A stretch of 64,000 nucleotides of DNA, from positions 31,712-95,711 of the forward strand of contig JAJXWQ010000002.1 of the NCBI GenBank assembly GCA_021781555.1, given 5' to 3'. Positions 43,580 through 52,444 of the stretch are shown piece by piece (within the stretch, counting starts at the first letter, position 1; each line of letters starts with the position of its first letter). Under the pieces are notes generated by a model. The model did not search any database. It was not told where the DNA came from and was given only the letters and a program-made list of their open reading frames with translations. Both the position numbers and the translations under genes were made by a program. Source of the DNA: a bacterium (GTDB taxonomy: Bacteria > Cyanobacteriota > Sericytochromatia > S15B-MN24 > VGJW01).

Positions 43580-46500
43580 CTAACCGACGGTACGGATCAC
43601 GACCCGGTTGCGGCCTCCGTGCTTGGCATCGTAGAGCGCGGCGTCGGCCCGTTCGATCAAGGTCTGCGAGGCATCCTCCTCGACGAGCTGCGCCACACCG
43701 ATCGAGACGGTGACGTGCAGCTCATCGCCGCCCGGGCCAAGGTGGACAGCGGACTCGATGGCCTCCCGCAGGCGCTCGGCCAGCACCCCACCGCCGTCGA
43801 CGGGGGTATCGGGCATCAGGACCAGCATCTCCTCGCCGCCGAACCGCGCCGCGACGTCTTCCTCGCGGATATTGCCCTTGATCGTCCGGGCGACGAGCCG
43901 CAGCACGTCGTCGCCCGTCGCATGACCGTAGGTGTCGTTGAACTTCTTGAAGTGATCGACATCGACCATCAACACCGAGAGCGGGGAGTTGGTGCGCCGC
44001 GACCGCCCGGCTTCCTCGGCCAGCTTGCGCTCGAAGAAACTCCGGAAGTAAAGACCCGTCAGCGCGTCGACGGTCGCACGCTCGTACAGCCGGGCATTGT
44101 AGATGGCCGACGACGCCAGGCTGGCGATCGACTCGAGAAGCTGGAGGTCGCGATCGGTGAAGGCATTGACCACCACCTTGGAATCGACGTACAGGACGCC
44201 GTGGAACTCGTCGCGAGGTTCTCTCGCCTCGACCTCCGGTCGGTGCCGCTTGTCGGCTTCGGGGGGGATCTCGCGGCGCTTGGTCACGGACTCGGCCCGG
44301 GGCATCCGGAACGGCACGCACATCACGGTCCTGAGCTCCAGGTCCAGGATCGATTTCTGCGCCTGGAAGACCTCGGAGTTGCGGGTGTCGAGCTCCACCA
44401 CCGACTTGCCGACCTCGAGGACCTGGCGGGTGATCGTCGTGGAGACCTGATCGCCCTGATCCGTGATATCGGCGCCGGACGCGTCCTTGGCCAGGCGGCA
44501 CTCGAGCCTGCCACTGTCGTCCTTCAAGAAGACGAAGCACCGCTCCGAGCCCGTGTGTTCGAGAGTCTTGTCCGCCACCATTCCGAGGACCTTGGGCAGA
44601 TCGAGCGTCGTGCTCACGACCTTTGCCAGCTCGTTCAAACGCTCGAGCTTGGCGGCCTTGTCCGACGCATCGCTGTGCAGGCGGGCATTCTCGATCGCCT
44701 GGGTGGCCTGGGCAGCCAGGGCCTCGACCAGCACCAAGTCCCGCTCCTGGAAGGCATGGGTCACGGACTGGCGATCCAGGTAGATGACGCCGATGACCCG
44801 GGCCACCGCCTGGGTCGCCGAGCCGCGCTGGGTACGGGCGGCAGCGCGCAGAGGCACACACAGGATGGTCCGCACGCCGAGATCCTGGATGCTCTTCGAA
44901 CTCTCGAAGGCCTCGTTCCCCGCCAGAGTGTCCTGCAAGAAGACGGGCTCGCCCGTCCGGGCCACCTGATCCGCTACCGAACGCGAGACCTGCCAGGTCT
45001 TCTCGCGGCGGTCGCGCACGTCGATGTTGTAGCTGCTCTTGACGGTGAAGGGATGCCCCTCCCGGTCGGGTTCGGCGATCAGCAGGAAGCCGCGGTCAGC
45101 CCCCATCATCTGGCCGATCAGATTCATGATCCCCGACAAGAGACGATCGAGGTCCGTCTCCTTGTTGGTCTCAGCCGTGAAAGCGAGCAGGCGTTCGAGT
45201 CGCTCGCGAGCCGAGGCAGCCTCCTCGAGTTCGGTTCCCACCTGGCGTCGCTCGTCGAGCAGAGCCAGGTACTTGCGCTCAAGCTGGGCGAGGCGCTGGC
45301 GGCCGCTTCCCCCCGCCGCCTCGACCTCGTGGCCGGGAAGCTCCTCGGGCGTGACGTCGCCGACCCGGAGCTTCCAGCGCTCCTCGGTCGACACGTACTC
45401 CTCGGCATCGGCCGCGGGAAGGCTCTTGATCTGATCGTGCAAGAGGTTCTGCGCCTGGCGGACCTGCCGTACCGCCGCCTCGGATCGATTCCCGGCGCGC
45501 CCCAGGCCGAAGAGGGCCAGCGCTCGCAGGTGCAAGCTAGCGGCGTCCTCCCCGCACCTCTGGGCGTCGGCGAAGGCCCGCTCCGCCAGCGCGCGGTCGC
45601 CCTGAACGAGCGCGATGCGGCCCCGCAGAAGGGCGATCTCCCCGGTGAGGTAGGTTGCGCCGATCTCGGAGGCGCGACCGTGCGCCTCTTCGGCCTGGCG
45701 CCCGGCCTCGACCAGATCACCCTCCTTGAAGGCGATCGCCGCCAGGCCCGCGACGGCACGGGCGATCGTGCCGACCGCCCCGGTCTGGGTGCCGACCTCG
45801 AGGGCCTTGCGGTACTCGGTGCGGGCGGACTCGAGTTCGCCGAGCCGGAAATAGGCCTCGCCCAGGAGCGTGAGCGTGCGCTGCTCGTACTCCCGCATCC
45901 TGGTCTCCTGGATCAGATCCCAGCTGGCCCGCGCCGAGGCGAGGGCGCCCAGGACCTGGCCGCAGAACATCTGACGCTCGGCAACGTAGGGCAGGATCGA
46001 AAGCTGGATGCCGCTTTGGACTTCCGCGGAAAGCTCCTCGAGCTTGGCGATCGCCGCCGCATGCAGGCGCTGACCTTCGCCCGGCCGACCCAGGTGGGCA
46101 AGGGCGACCGACCGCAGGATCTCGGCGATGATGGTGAGATCCGCGCTCTTGGTGCTGATGGCCTCCTTGAGGCCCCGTGATGCGTAGGCGTCGACGGCCT
46201 TGAAATCGCCCAGCTCGTGGCTCTGGATCGCCAGGTTGAGGTAGCAGAAGATCTCGTCGTTCCTGGCTCCGACTTCCCGGGCGGCCGCGAGGTTGTCCTC
46301 GAAGGTCTTGCGTGCCCTGGGGAAGTCGCCACAAACCCACTGCGCATTGCCCAGCAGCATCAGATTGTCGTTGATGCCTACCTTGTCGCCGAGGGCGCGC
46401 TTCTTGTCGATCGCCTGCATGAGGAAGGCGATGCCCCTGCGAATGCGCGTGGGCGTATCGAGCCCGGGGACCTCGGACGAAACGAGCATCAACCCCATGA

Positions 46501-48988
46501 AGGCCAGGGAGCCCGAGTCATCGAGCTTTCCGCCCGCCTCGCGGGCTGCGGCCACTACCTGCTCGCTGCGTTCGATCGCCTTGAGCGGCTCCGCCCGCCG
46601 GTAGTGGACCCGCGCCATGGTCTGGAGGCACCGGATGAGCTCGCGCCCGTCCCCGGTTCGCCGGCAAACGGCCTCCGAGCGGGTCAGGACGTCGAGGGCC
46701 GCGTCATACTTCTGGCGGATCAGGTGGCTGATCCCGAGCGAGGTCAGGATCCGGGCCTCCATCTCGGATTCCGCGAACTCCTCGGCGAGCGCCAAGGCCT
46801 CCTTGTACTTCTCGATGGCCAGATCCTGGTCGTCGCGGAACCGCGCCAGCGAGGCCAGGCCGTAGAGGTACTCCATCCGCGCCATCCGGCTGTCGGGCGC
46901 CAGCAGGGCGAAGCCTTCCTCGAAGAAGGTCCTGGCCTCGTTGAGGGCATAAAGCTGGAAATTGCGCTTGGCCGCATCGAGGGCCGCGATCACGGCCCGT
47001 GAGCGATCATGGCTGGCCAGGAAGTGGCGCGCCAGCTCGTTGGTGGCCTCCAGGCCATCGCGCTGCTCCTCGGCCAGGGCATAGGCAATTCGCGTGTGAA
47101 GGTCCGCCGAGAGCTCGGCCGGAGTCTCGTCCCGCAGGACCTCTGCAACCTGCCCCTGCAGGAACGCGATCGTGCCGTTCTCGGAGGCCAGGATGCCGGC
47201 CCCGCGGAGCTCCTCGAGAGCCTCGAAGAGCGCTTCCTCGCCCAATCCCGCCGCTCGCGCCAGGAGCGGCAGCGAACTGGGACGCCCGATCGCTGCCGCG
47301 GCGCGGGCCAGCATCGCCGCCGTCTCGGTCAAGCGGCCCAGACGCTCCTTGACCAGGTCCTGGATGCTGCTCGGCAAATGCCTCGCGGTGAGCTGGGTTC
47401 GCGCGACCCAGCGACCCTGCTCGCTGGCGATCAGGTCCCGTTCGCGCAGATGCCGCAGCGAGGACTCGATGTAGAGCGGGTTGCCCCCCGTGATCTGCGC
47501 GAAGGTGGCGAGGAAGGAGTCATCGACCTCGCCGCTACCCAGCATCGAGCGCACCATCTCGGCGACATCCGGCTCGGCCAGCGGCGACAAACGCAGGATG
47601 CCGGATGCGTCGGCCTCCTCGTCGCGGCTCGCCACCACAAAGAGCACCGGCAGACCCTCGAAGGTCCGCTCCAGGTAGTCGAGCAGCTTGCGTGACAGCT
47701 CGTCGGCCCAGTGCCAGTCGTCGAGCATCAGGACCAGACCGCCCTTCGGGCCCCCAGCCTCGGAGCTGCGGCCCGCATTCACGACATCGGCGATGAGCTC
47801 GCCGATCGCCGCCCTGAGCCGGAACTGTTCCTGGATGGGTTCGAGCCTCACCACCTCGCCACCGTCGTCGAGCTCGGGCAGGAGCCGGGACAACAGGCCG
47901 CGGTGGCGTCCGAGCACATCCAGCGACGCCATGGGCGCCAGGTCGCGAAGGGGCGCGAGGAAGGGACCGTACGGGGCACAGCCCTCGGCAGCGGTGCCCG
48001 CCAGGATCCGGATCTCGGCCAGCTGGACCGCGTACCGGAACTCCTCGAGCAACCGGCTCTTGCCCGAGCCCAGGTCGCCGACGAGCTTGAGCCTAGCTCC
48101 TTTTCCCTGGCCCAACCCCGCCATCGCCTGGTTCAGGGCGTCGAGCTCGCCTTGCCGGCCAACCATGGGGCTGCCCAGGAGGACCCCCGTGGCATCCTCG
48201 CCCGCCTCGTCGCCCATGGCCGCCAGGAGTTCTCCTGCGCTCTGGAATCGTGCCCGGGGATCCTTGGCCAGGAGGCGATCGACGATATCCTCGAGATCCT
48301 CGGGAATTCCGGGCAGGAGGTTGCGCAGCGGCGGCGGCTCCAGGTCCAGGTGGGCGCGGAGAACCGACACGGGATCCTCGCCAGGAAACGGCGGAGCGCC
48401 CGTCAGCAGGTGATAGGCCAGGGCCCCGAGGCTGTAGAAGTCGGCGCGGGCGTCGATCTTGCCACGGCGGGCGACTTCCGGGGACATGTAGGCGATCGTC
48501 CCCCGGATCGTGCCGCCCGAGGTCCCCGCGTCGACCATGAGGCCGAAGTCCATGAGCTTGACCTGGCCCTCGGGGGTCACCCGGATGTTCTCGGGCTTGA
48601 TGTCACAGTGGACCAGACCCTGCCGATGGATGTAGCCCAGCGCGCGCACGAGCTGGAGGACGATCGGGCGGAACTCGTCGGCGGAAAGCGGCAAGAGCTC
48701 GTCGAGCCCCTTGCCCGGAACCACCTCCATCGTGAAAAACGGCGTGCCGTCGGAAAGCTGGCCGTAGTCATAGACTTCGACGGTGTTGGGATGGCGCAGG
48801 CGCGTCATGGTCCGGAACTCTTGCTTGAACTGCAAGAGCGCTTCCTGACCGTCACCGGCTATCTTGGACAGGACCTTGAGGGCGGCGTGCCGGTTGCTGC
48901 TCGTGTCCTCCACCAGGAACACGACGCCCATCCCACCCTCGCCGAGGGTGGACAGGACCCGGTACCGGTTGGTGAGCTGCTCGATCAT
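43580..48988 (-). CDS. giant hybrid Ser/Thr protein kinase-AAA ATPase-TPR-GAF-GAF-GGDEF regulator
   Basis: 1802 residues from the ATG at 48988 (MIEQLTNRYRV). Domains in order: Pkinase (about 9-265, GEGGMG, Lys38 in ALKVL, catalytic HCDIKPEN, DFG); AAA/STAND ATPase (about 290-690, Walker A GDLGSGKS, Walker B LMLDDWHWAD); TPR-like helical repeats (about 700-1180); coiled region; GAF (about 1270-1440); GAF (about 1446-1630); GGDEF (about 1640-1802, TGLYFRSFFERKLAE, then FGGEEMLVLMPDT). The signature is GGEEM, not GG[D/E]EF. Kinase-ATPase-TPR-GAF receptors are common in cyanobacteria and myxobacteria with a histidine kinase at the end; here a diguanylate cyclase stands in that place. It is cytoplasmic and probably links phosphorylation, ligand sensing and cyclic-di-GMP. 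Confidence 0.9.
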   Translation of the reverse strand: MIEQLTNRYRVLSTLGEGGMGVVFLVEDTSSNRHAALKVLSKIAGDGQEALLQFKQEFRTMTRLRHPNTVEVYDYGQLSDGTPFFTMEVVPGKGLDELLPLSADEFRPIVLQLVRALGYIHRQGLVHCDIKPENIRVTPEGQVKLMDFGLMVDAGTSGGTIRGTIAYMSPEVARRGKIDARADFYSLGALAYHLLTGAPPFPGEDPVSVLRAHLDLEPPPLRNLLPGIPEDLEDIVDRLLAKDPRARFQSAGELLAAMGDEAGEDATGVLLGSPMVGRQGELDALNQAMAGLGQGKGARLKLVGDLGSGKSRLLEEFRYAVQLAEIRILAGTAAEGCAPYGPFLAPLRDLAPMASLDVLGRHRGLLSRLLPELDDGGEVVRLEPIQEQFRLRAAIGELIADVVNAGRSSEAGGPKGGLVLMLDDWHWADELSRKLLDYLERTFEGLPVLFVVASRDEEADASGILRLSPLAEPDVAEMVRSMLGSGEVDDSFLATFAQITGGNPLYIESSLRHLRERDLIASEQGRWVARTQLTARHLPSSIQDLVKERLGRLTETAAMLARAAAAIGRPSSLPLLARAAGLGEEALFEALEELRGAGILASENGTIAFLQGQVAEVLRDETPAELSADLHTRIAYALAEEQRDGLEATNELARHFLASHDRSRAVIAALDAAKRNFQLYALNEARTFFEEGFALLAPDSRMARMEYLYGLASLARFRDDQDLAIEKYKEALALAEEFAESEMEARILTSLGISHLIRQKYDAALDVLTRSEAVCRRTGDGRELIRCLQTMARVHYRRAEPLKAIERSEQVVAAAREAGGKLDDSGSLAFMGLMLVSSEVPGLDTPTRIRRGIAFLMQAIDKKRALGDKVGINDNLMLLGNAQWVCGDFPRARKTFEDNLAAAREVGARNDEIFCYLNLAIQSHELGDFKAVDAYASRGLKEAISTKSADLTIIAEILRSVALAHLGRPGEGQRLHAAAIAKLEELSAEVQSGIQLSILPYVAERQMFCGQVLGALASARASWDLIQETRMREYEQRTLTLLGEAYFRLGELESARTEYRKALEVGTQTGAVGTIARAVAGLAAIAFKEGDLVEAGRQAEEAHGRASEIGATYLTGEIALLRGRIALVQGDRALAERAFADAQRCGEDAASLHLRALALFGLGRAGNRSEAAVRQVRQAQNLLHDQIKSLPAADAEEYVSTEERWKLRVGDVTPEELPGHEVEAAGGSGRQRLAQLERKYLALLDERRQVGTELEEAASARERLERLLAFTAETNKETDLDRLLSGIMNLIGQMMGADRGFLLIAEPDREGHPFTVKSSYNIDVRDRREKTWQVSRSVADQVARTGEPVFLQDTLAGNEAFESSKSIQDLGVRTILCVPLRAAARTQRGSATQAVARVIGVIYLDRQSVTHAFQERDLVLVEALAAQATQAIENARLHSDASDKAAKLERLNELAKVVSTTLDLPKVLGMVADKTLEHTGSERCFVFLKDDSGRLECRLAKDASGADITDQGDQVSTTITRQVLEVGKSVVELDTRNSEVFQAQKSILDLELRTVMCVPFRMPRAESVTKRREIPPEADKRHRPEVEAREPRDEFHGVLYVDSKVVVNAFTDRDLQLLESIASLASSAIYNARLYERATVDALTGLYFRSFFERKLAEEAGRSRRTNSPLSVLMVDVDHFKKFNDTYGHATGDDVLRLVARTIKGNIREEDVAARFGGEEMLVLMPDTPVDGGGVLAERLREAIESAVHLGPGGDELHVTVSIGVAQLVEEDASQTLIERADAALYDAKHGGRNRVVIRTVG

Positions 48989-49098
48989 GCGCCGGGCACC
49001 TGCAGGCGCCGCGCCCAAAAAGGGGACATCCCGCGGCACGAGCTAGAGTCGGGTGAAAGAGCGCTCACAGTTCTCCCTGGGCCGGCGGCCCGACTGCA

Positions 49099-49150
49099 GC
49101 AACCATCCTCCAGAGAGGGGATGCAGCCTGGCTGCATTCCTGGATGTTGC
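49099..49150 (-). promoter_or_regulatory. structured inverted repeats upstream of the giant kinase gene
   Basis: An outer repeat (GCAACCATCC with GGATGTTGC) encloses a perfect inner hairpin ATGCAGC-ctg-GCTGCAT. It lies 110-160 bases before the kinase start on the minus strand. It may be a leader RNA structure or a binding site. It fits no riboswitch I know. The rest of 48989-49259 shows no gene. Confidence 0.35.
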
Positions 49151-49259
49151 CACCGTACACCATCCCGACCTTGGTCCCGGCCTAGTCTAGCATCATCGCC
49201 ATCGCAGGAGCAAACGAGGTCAGCTCGTGCGTGCGGGCGGCTGGCGAAGCCAGGCAAGC

Positions 49260-50444
49260 CTACCAGCGGCCGTATACGCCGAGATCCCCGTTGTCCCCCG
49301 CCACGAAGCGAACGTCGAGCTCGTAGATCGCGGCGCCCGCTGCATCCGTCCGACCGGTCGGCTCGAGGTACCCCTGATCCACGGCCTGCTTGAACGGCAA
49401 GGCGAATTCCACGCGCCGCCGATCCTCCTGGTAGGTCTTGCCGGCGATGGTTTCCTCCTTGCCGTCGAAGACATCCCCGATCGCCGGTAGCGGATGCCCG
49501 CCCACCAGCGGATGAGTCATCCCCCCTGGCCCCATGAAGACGATATCCGTGGGCGGATCCTCGGCCCGGATCGCCACGAACGCCCGGTGCAGCGTGTAGT
49601 AATGAGCATCATGGTGGGCGTTGGATCCGCGGATCTTGACGTAGGCCACGTTATCCGGGCCGAGCACCGGTGGCTCCGAGATCTGGACCTGTACCGGGAA
49701 GACCCCCTCGTGGTGCTTCGGCCCGCCCGCATCCCTTATGACCGTGCCCGGGGGGGCCGCGGGGAACCTTGCGACGTCGAGGACCGACAACGCCGCGGCC
49801 CGTCCCGAGACCACCTTGGCGTCGAGAGTGAAGGTCACCATGCGGGCAGCGTCGCGGGGATTGCCGCCCGCCGGGTGGGGACCGACCGTTGCGATCGGGA
49901 CATCGACCTGCCCCCCGGGCGGAATCGAGATCCGCCCGCTCCCGGAGCTCCCGTCCGGAGCCTGGACCTTGATGTAGCCCTTGGGCTGCGCTCCATCCCG
50001 CGGCCCGATGTCGAGCCCCGAGAACTCGACGACCAGGGGCGAGTCACCCGCGTTGGCCAGGCGAAAGCCCACCTCCATGGTCGAGTCCGGGTTGCCGTTG
50101 GCGTGCGACGACGCGATTCGAAAAGCCGCCGCATCGGGGTGCAGCGGGCCCGATCGCCGGTTGCCGACGGGGGTCCACGACGCGCTCGCCTCGCCCTGCG
50201 ACACCGTCTCGTCGTAGTTGAGGAAGACCACCGGTGCGCTTCCGGCCTCGTCGGCGAAGCGCGCCACGAGGGCCTGCCGGGCCAGGCGGCTCCCCGGCGC
50301 CGCGTGCGCCATCGGAACCGACTCGGGCTTGCGAGACCAGGACAGGTGATCCGGCGCCAGCGCGGCGGGTGCGGGCGACGCTGCCACGACGGCCGCTTGC
50401 GGCACGGCCGCATGACGGCGGCCACCGGCCCGGACGATGGTCAT
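49260..50444 (-). CDS. protein of unknown function with beta-sandwich-like regions
   Basis: 394 residues, with GGGAGGT 7 bases before the ATG. The N-terminal 50 residues are Ala/Pro-rich without a clear signal peptide. The rest is beta-rich: TMEVGFRLANAGDSPLVVEFSGL and RISIPPGGQVDVPIATVGPHP suggest Ig-like or DUF11-like modules. A His-rich piece, NAHHDAHYYTLHRAF, follows. I recognise no enzyme motif. It shares direction with the kinase gene (about 270 bases apart) and is divergent from a lipoprotein gene. Confidence 0.55.
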   Translation of the reverse strand: MTIVRAGGRRHAAVPQAAVVAASPAPAALAPDHLSWSRKPESVPMAHAAPGSRLARQALVARFADEAGSAPVVFLNYDETVSQGEASASWTPVGNRRSGPLHPDAAAFRIASSHANGNPDSTMEVGFRLANAGDSPLVVEFSGLDIGPRDGAQPKGYIKVQAPDGSSGSGRISIPPGGQVDVPIATVGPHPAGGNPRDAARMVTFTLDAKVVSGRAAALSVLDVARFPAAPPGTVIRDAGGPKHHEGVFPVQVQISEPPVLGPDNVAYVKIRGSNAHHDAHYYTLHRAFVAIRAEDPPTDIVFMGPGGMTHPLVGGHPLPAIGDVFDGKEETIAGKTYQEDRRRVEFALPFKQAVDQGYLEPTGRTDAAGAAIYELDVRFVAGDNGDLGVYGRW

Positions 50445-50628
50445 CAGCGCGACCTCCCTTCAAGGATTCTAGCCCCATGGCATGAAAAGTCGATTAAAAG
50501 CCCGATAAAGATCGGATCGGAGCGCCAGCCTGCCCGCGCCACTGCCCGCATGGTAGGCTGGACGCGTTCTTCTCGCCCGGGCCATGACCACCTTCCGTCC
50601 GGTCGGCCGCCGTCATCCAGGAGTCGCC

Positions 50629-51501
50629 ATGAACCGCCTCTCCCGTTTTCTGCCGGTTCTCGCCATCGTCGCTCTTCCCGCCGCGGGCTGCCAGGCTTTG
50701 ACGGGACATGCGGCCGAGTTCGACTACCTGAACGGCCGCATGGGCTCTCGTTACCTCCACTCCTTCCTCAAGCCGGATCCGATGGCGGCGGTAGGGGATC
50801 CGTCGACCTACACGGGTCACGACCCGCAGGTTTACCGGGCCATGCAGCAGGCGGCCGCCGCGGCGCGCAACCTCGACGCCATCACGAACGTCGACGAGGA
50901 TCTCTTCATCATCATCCAGGACGACAACGGGGTGGGATACACGGTGGCCATCCACAACGGTGACGTGGAGCTGCGAGAAGGCCTGCGTGAGGGAGTTCGG
51001 CCCAGCCTGGTCGTGCCGCTGTTACGGCGGGAGGCGCTCGCATTGCCGGGCCTCCTTGCCGCCCACGGCGTCGATTCCACCGGCCGCGCCATCACCGGAC
51101 TCTCGGCCGATGGCCTCTTCGAGATCCTCCGCCTCTTCCTGGTTCCCGGCCTGGAGGCCCTCTACTCCCGGCCCGAACTATACGCGCAGGCCGATCGCAG
51201 ATCGCTGCACCTCGACGACCTCGTGCAATTCGTGCTCCTGCCACCGCCCGGCAGCCGGCAGCGGCCGGCGCACGTGACGGTCGCCAACGTGGACGGTCAA
51301 TGGCTTTTCTTCCAGGGCTGGCACGGGGATCCGGATATCCGCCTGCAGCTCACATCCATGCAGGCCCTGGACCTCTATCGGTCCGCCCTCTACGCCCCCC
51401 GCCAGGCCGCTTCGAAAGTCGACAAGGAGCTAGCAGAGCGCCACTTCCGGGAACTCTGGAACCAGGCGGTGGTGTACACCCGCTCCGACCTCAAGCGCTA
51501 G
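50629..51501 (+). CDS. lipoprotein of unknown function
   Basis: 290 residues from the ATG at 50629, with AGGAG 6 bases upstream. Signal peptide with lipobox LPAAGC (Cys about 21). The mature part has EDLFIIIQDDNGVGYTVAIH and several Arg/Leu-rich helices (PSLVVPLLRREALALPGLL), plus FFQGWHGDPDIRL. It looks like one ordered domain of about 260 residues. Family not recognised. It is a single gene, convergent with the MshEN-like gene. Confidence 0.6.
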   Translation: MNRLSRFLPVLAIVALPAAGCQALTGHAAEFDYLNGRMGSRYLHSFLKPDPMAAVGDPSTYTGHDPQVYRAMQQAAAAARNLDAITNVDEDLFIIIQDDNGVGYTVAIHNGDVELREGLREGVRPSLVVPLLRREALALPGLLAAHGVDSTGRAITGLSADGLFEILRLFLVPGLEALYSRPELYAQADRRSLHLDDLVQFVLLPPPGSRQRPAHVTVANVDGQWLFFQGWHGDPDIRLQLTSMQALDLYRSALYAPRQAASKVDKELAERHFRELWNQAVVYTRSDLKR

Positions 51502-51531
51502 CACTCCAAGCCCCGCGCGACCGGCCCCGGA

Positions 51532-51936
51532 TCAGTCCACGTAGACCCGTTGCTGGAGCTCGAGGGCTTCGTTCACGGCCTCTTGAGAGCACGAGCCCAG
51601 GTTGACGAGAACCTGGCCGATCGAGTCTCCGGTCCGCCGTTGCTCCTCGAGGGCATCGAGAAGCTGCAGGAATCGGATCTCCCCGGTCGAGATGAGAAGC
51701 TCGCCAAGGCGGAGCTGCCCCTTGAAGTCCCGCAGCGCCACGACGAGAGCCTCCGAGGACAGGTAGCCCAGCTTGACCAGCACCTCGCCGATGCGCAGGA
51801 ACGAGTTCACGTCGGCCTGCTGGGCCAGACCGGCCTTGAGCTGGTCGGCACTGACCAGGCCCCTGGCCACCAGGTAGTCTCCGAAGTATCCGGCCTGGAT
51901 GTCCTTCAGCAGGGAGTCCCTGGGGTGCGTCGACAT
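51532..51936 (-). CDS. stand-alone MshEN/T2SSE_N-like protein
   Basis: 134 residues. Three copies of a short pattern appear: FGDYLVARGLVSADQLKAGL, IGEVLVKLGYLSSEALVVAL and IGQVLVNLGSCSQEAVNEAL. A related piece is LGELLISTGEI. This G-x-x-L-v-x-x-G-x-x-x-x-x-x-L repeat is that of the N-terminal domains of type II secretion and pilus ATPases, some of which bind cyclic-di-GMP. Here it has no ATPase attached. With a GGDEF protein encoded 2.5 kb away, a receptor role is plausible but unproven. Confidence 0.65.
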   Translation of the reverse strand: MSTHPRDSLLKDIQAGYFGDYLVARGLVSADQLKAGLAQQADVNSFLRIGEVLVKLGYLSSEALVVALRDFKGQLRLGELLISTGEIRFLQLLDALEEQRRTGDSIGQVLVNLGSCSQEAVNEALELQQRVYVD

Positions 51937-52018
51937 GGGCTCGCTCCGCGCTCATAAAGCTCGCCGGCCCCCTGGCCGGACCAAGCCACTGGAAGAGCCA
52001 TACCCAGCGGGCGAGCAT

Positions 52019-52038
52019 GTAACCGGGCCCCGTTTGAC
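52019..52038 (-). repeat. REP-like intergenic element, left half only
   Basis: On the minus strand this reads GTCAAACGGGGCCCGGTTAC, matching the left arm and flank of the element at 43431 at 19 of 20 positions. The loop and right arm are missing. It lies between two minus-strand genes. Confidence 0.6.
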
Positions 52039-52071
52039 TCCCCGGGCCCGACTCCTTCCGGGCGAAATCGA

Positions 52072-52416
52072 TTAGCCGAAGAGATCCCGGAAGGTACGCG
52101 CCAGGTCCTTGCGCACGAGCCACACCAGGGCTCCGGTCGCCCAGCCGATGCCGACACCCGCGAGCACAGCTTCGCCCCCCCACCAGGCCGCGAAGAGGAC
52201 CAGGGCCAGCACCAGAACCACGATCGCCAGGTACGCGCCGGAAAGCAGCGGCGTTCGCGAGGGCAGCGCGGGCATGACCATCCGTCGCGACGCACCCAGA
52301 CTCAACACGTCGTGATCATGACCCTGGGGGTTGCCCCCGGCCTGCTTTGCGTGCGCCTCCACCGGTACAGGGCGAGAGTGCGGTCCGATGGGAGGCGTAT
52401 CGTTCACCTTCGACAC
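52072..52416 (-). CDS. small membrane protein of unknown function
   Basis: 114 residues from a GTG at 52416, with GAGGGAC upstream. The first 45 residues are polar with several His. Two hydrophobic helices follow (about 57-78, AYLAIVVLVLALVLFAAWW, and 82-98, AVLAGVGIGWATGALVWLV), then a charged end KDLARTFRDLFG. The two-helix plan resembles AtpI/AtpZ-like or putative holin-size proteins, but no ATP synthase genes are near. It overlaps nothing and is divergent from the aminopeptidase gene. Confidence 0.5.
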   Translation of the reverse strand: MSKVNDTPPIGPHSRPVPVEAHAKQAGGNPQGHDHDVLSLGASRRMVMPALPSRTPLLSGAYLAIVVLVLALVLFAAWWGGEAVLAGVGIGWATGALVWLVRKDLARTFRDLFG

Positions 52417-52444
52417 GACCGTCCCTCAACTGGCGAGTGCTACC

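Noticed and set aside
43262..46180. 972-residue plus-strand frame opposite the giant kinase gene
   Set aside because: Antisense shadow of GAF/GGDEF coding sequence; no fold or motif of its own.
49200..49260. Cyclic-di-GMP riboswitch on the plus strand (short GCAAAC stretch)
   Set aside because: Only a few bases resemble the GEMM consensus, and no plus-strand gene lies downstream.
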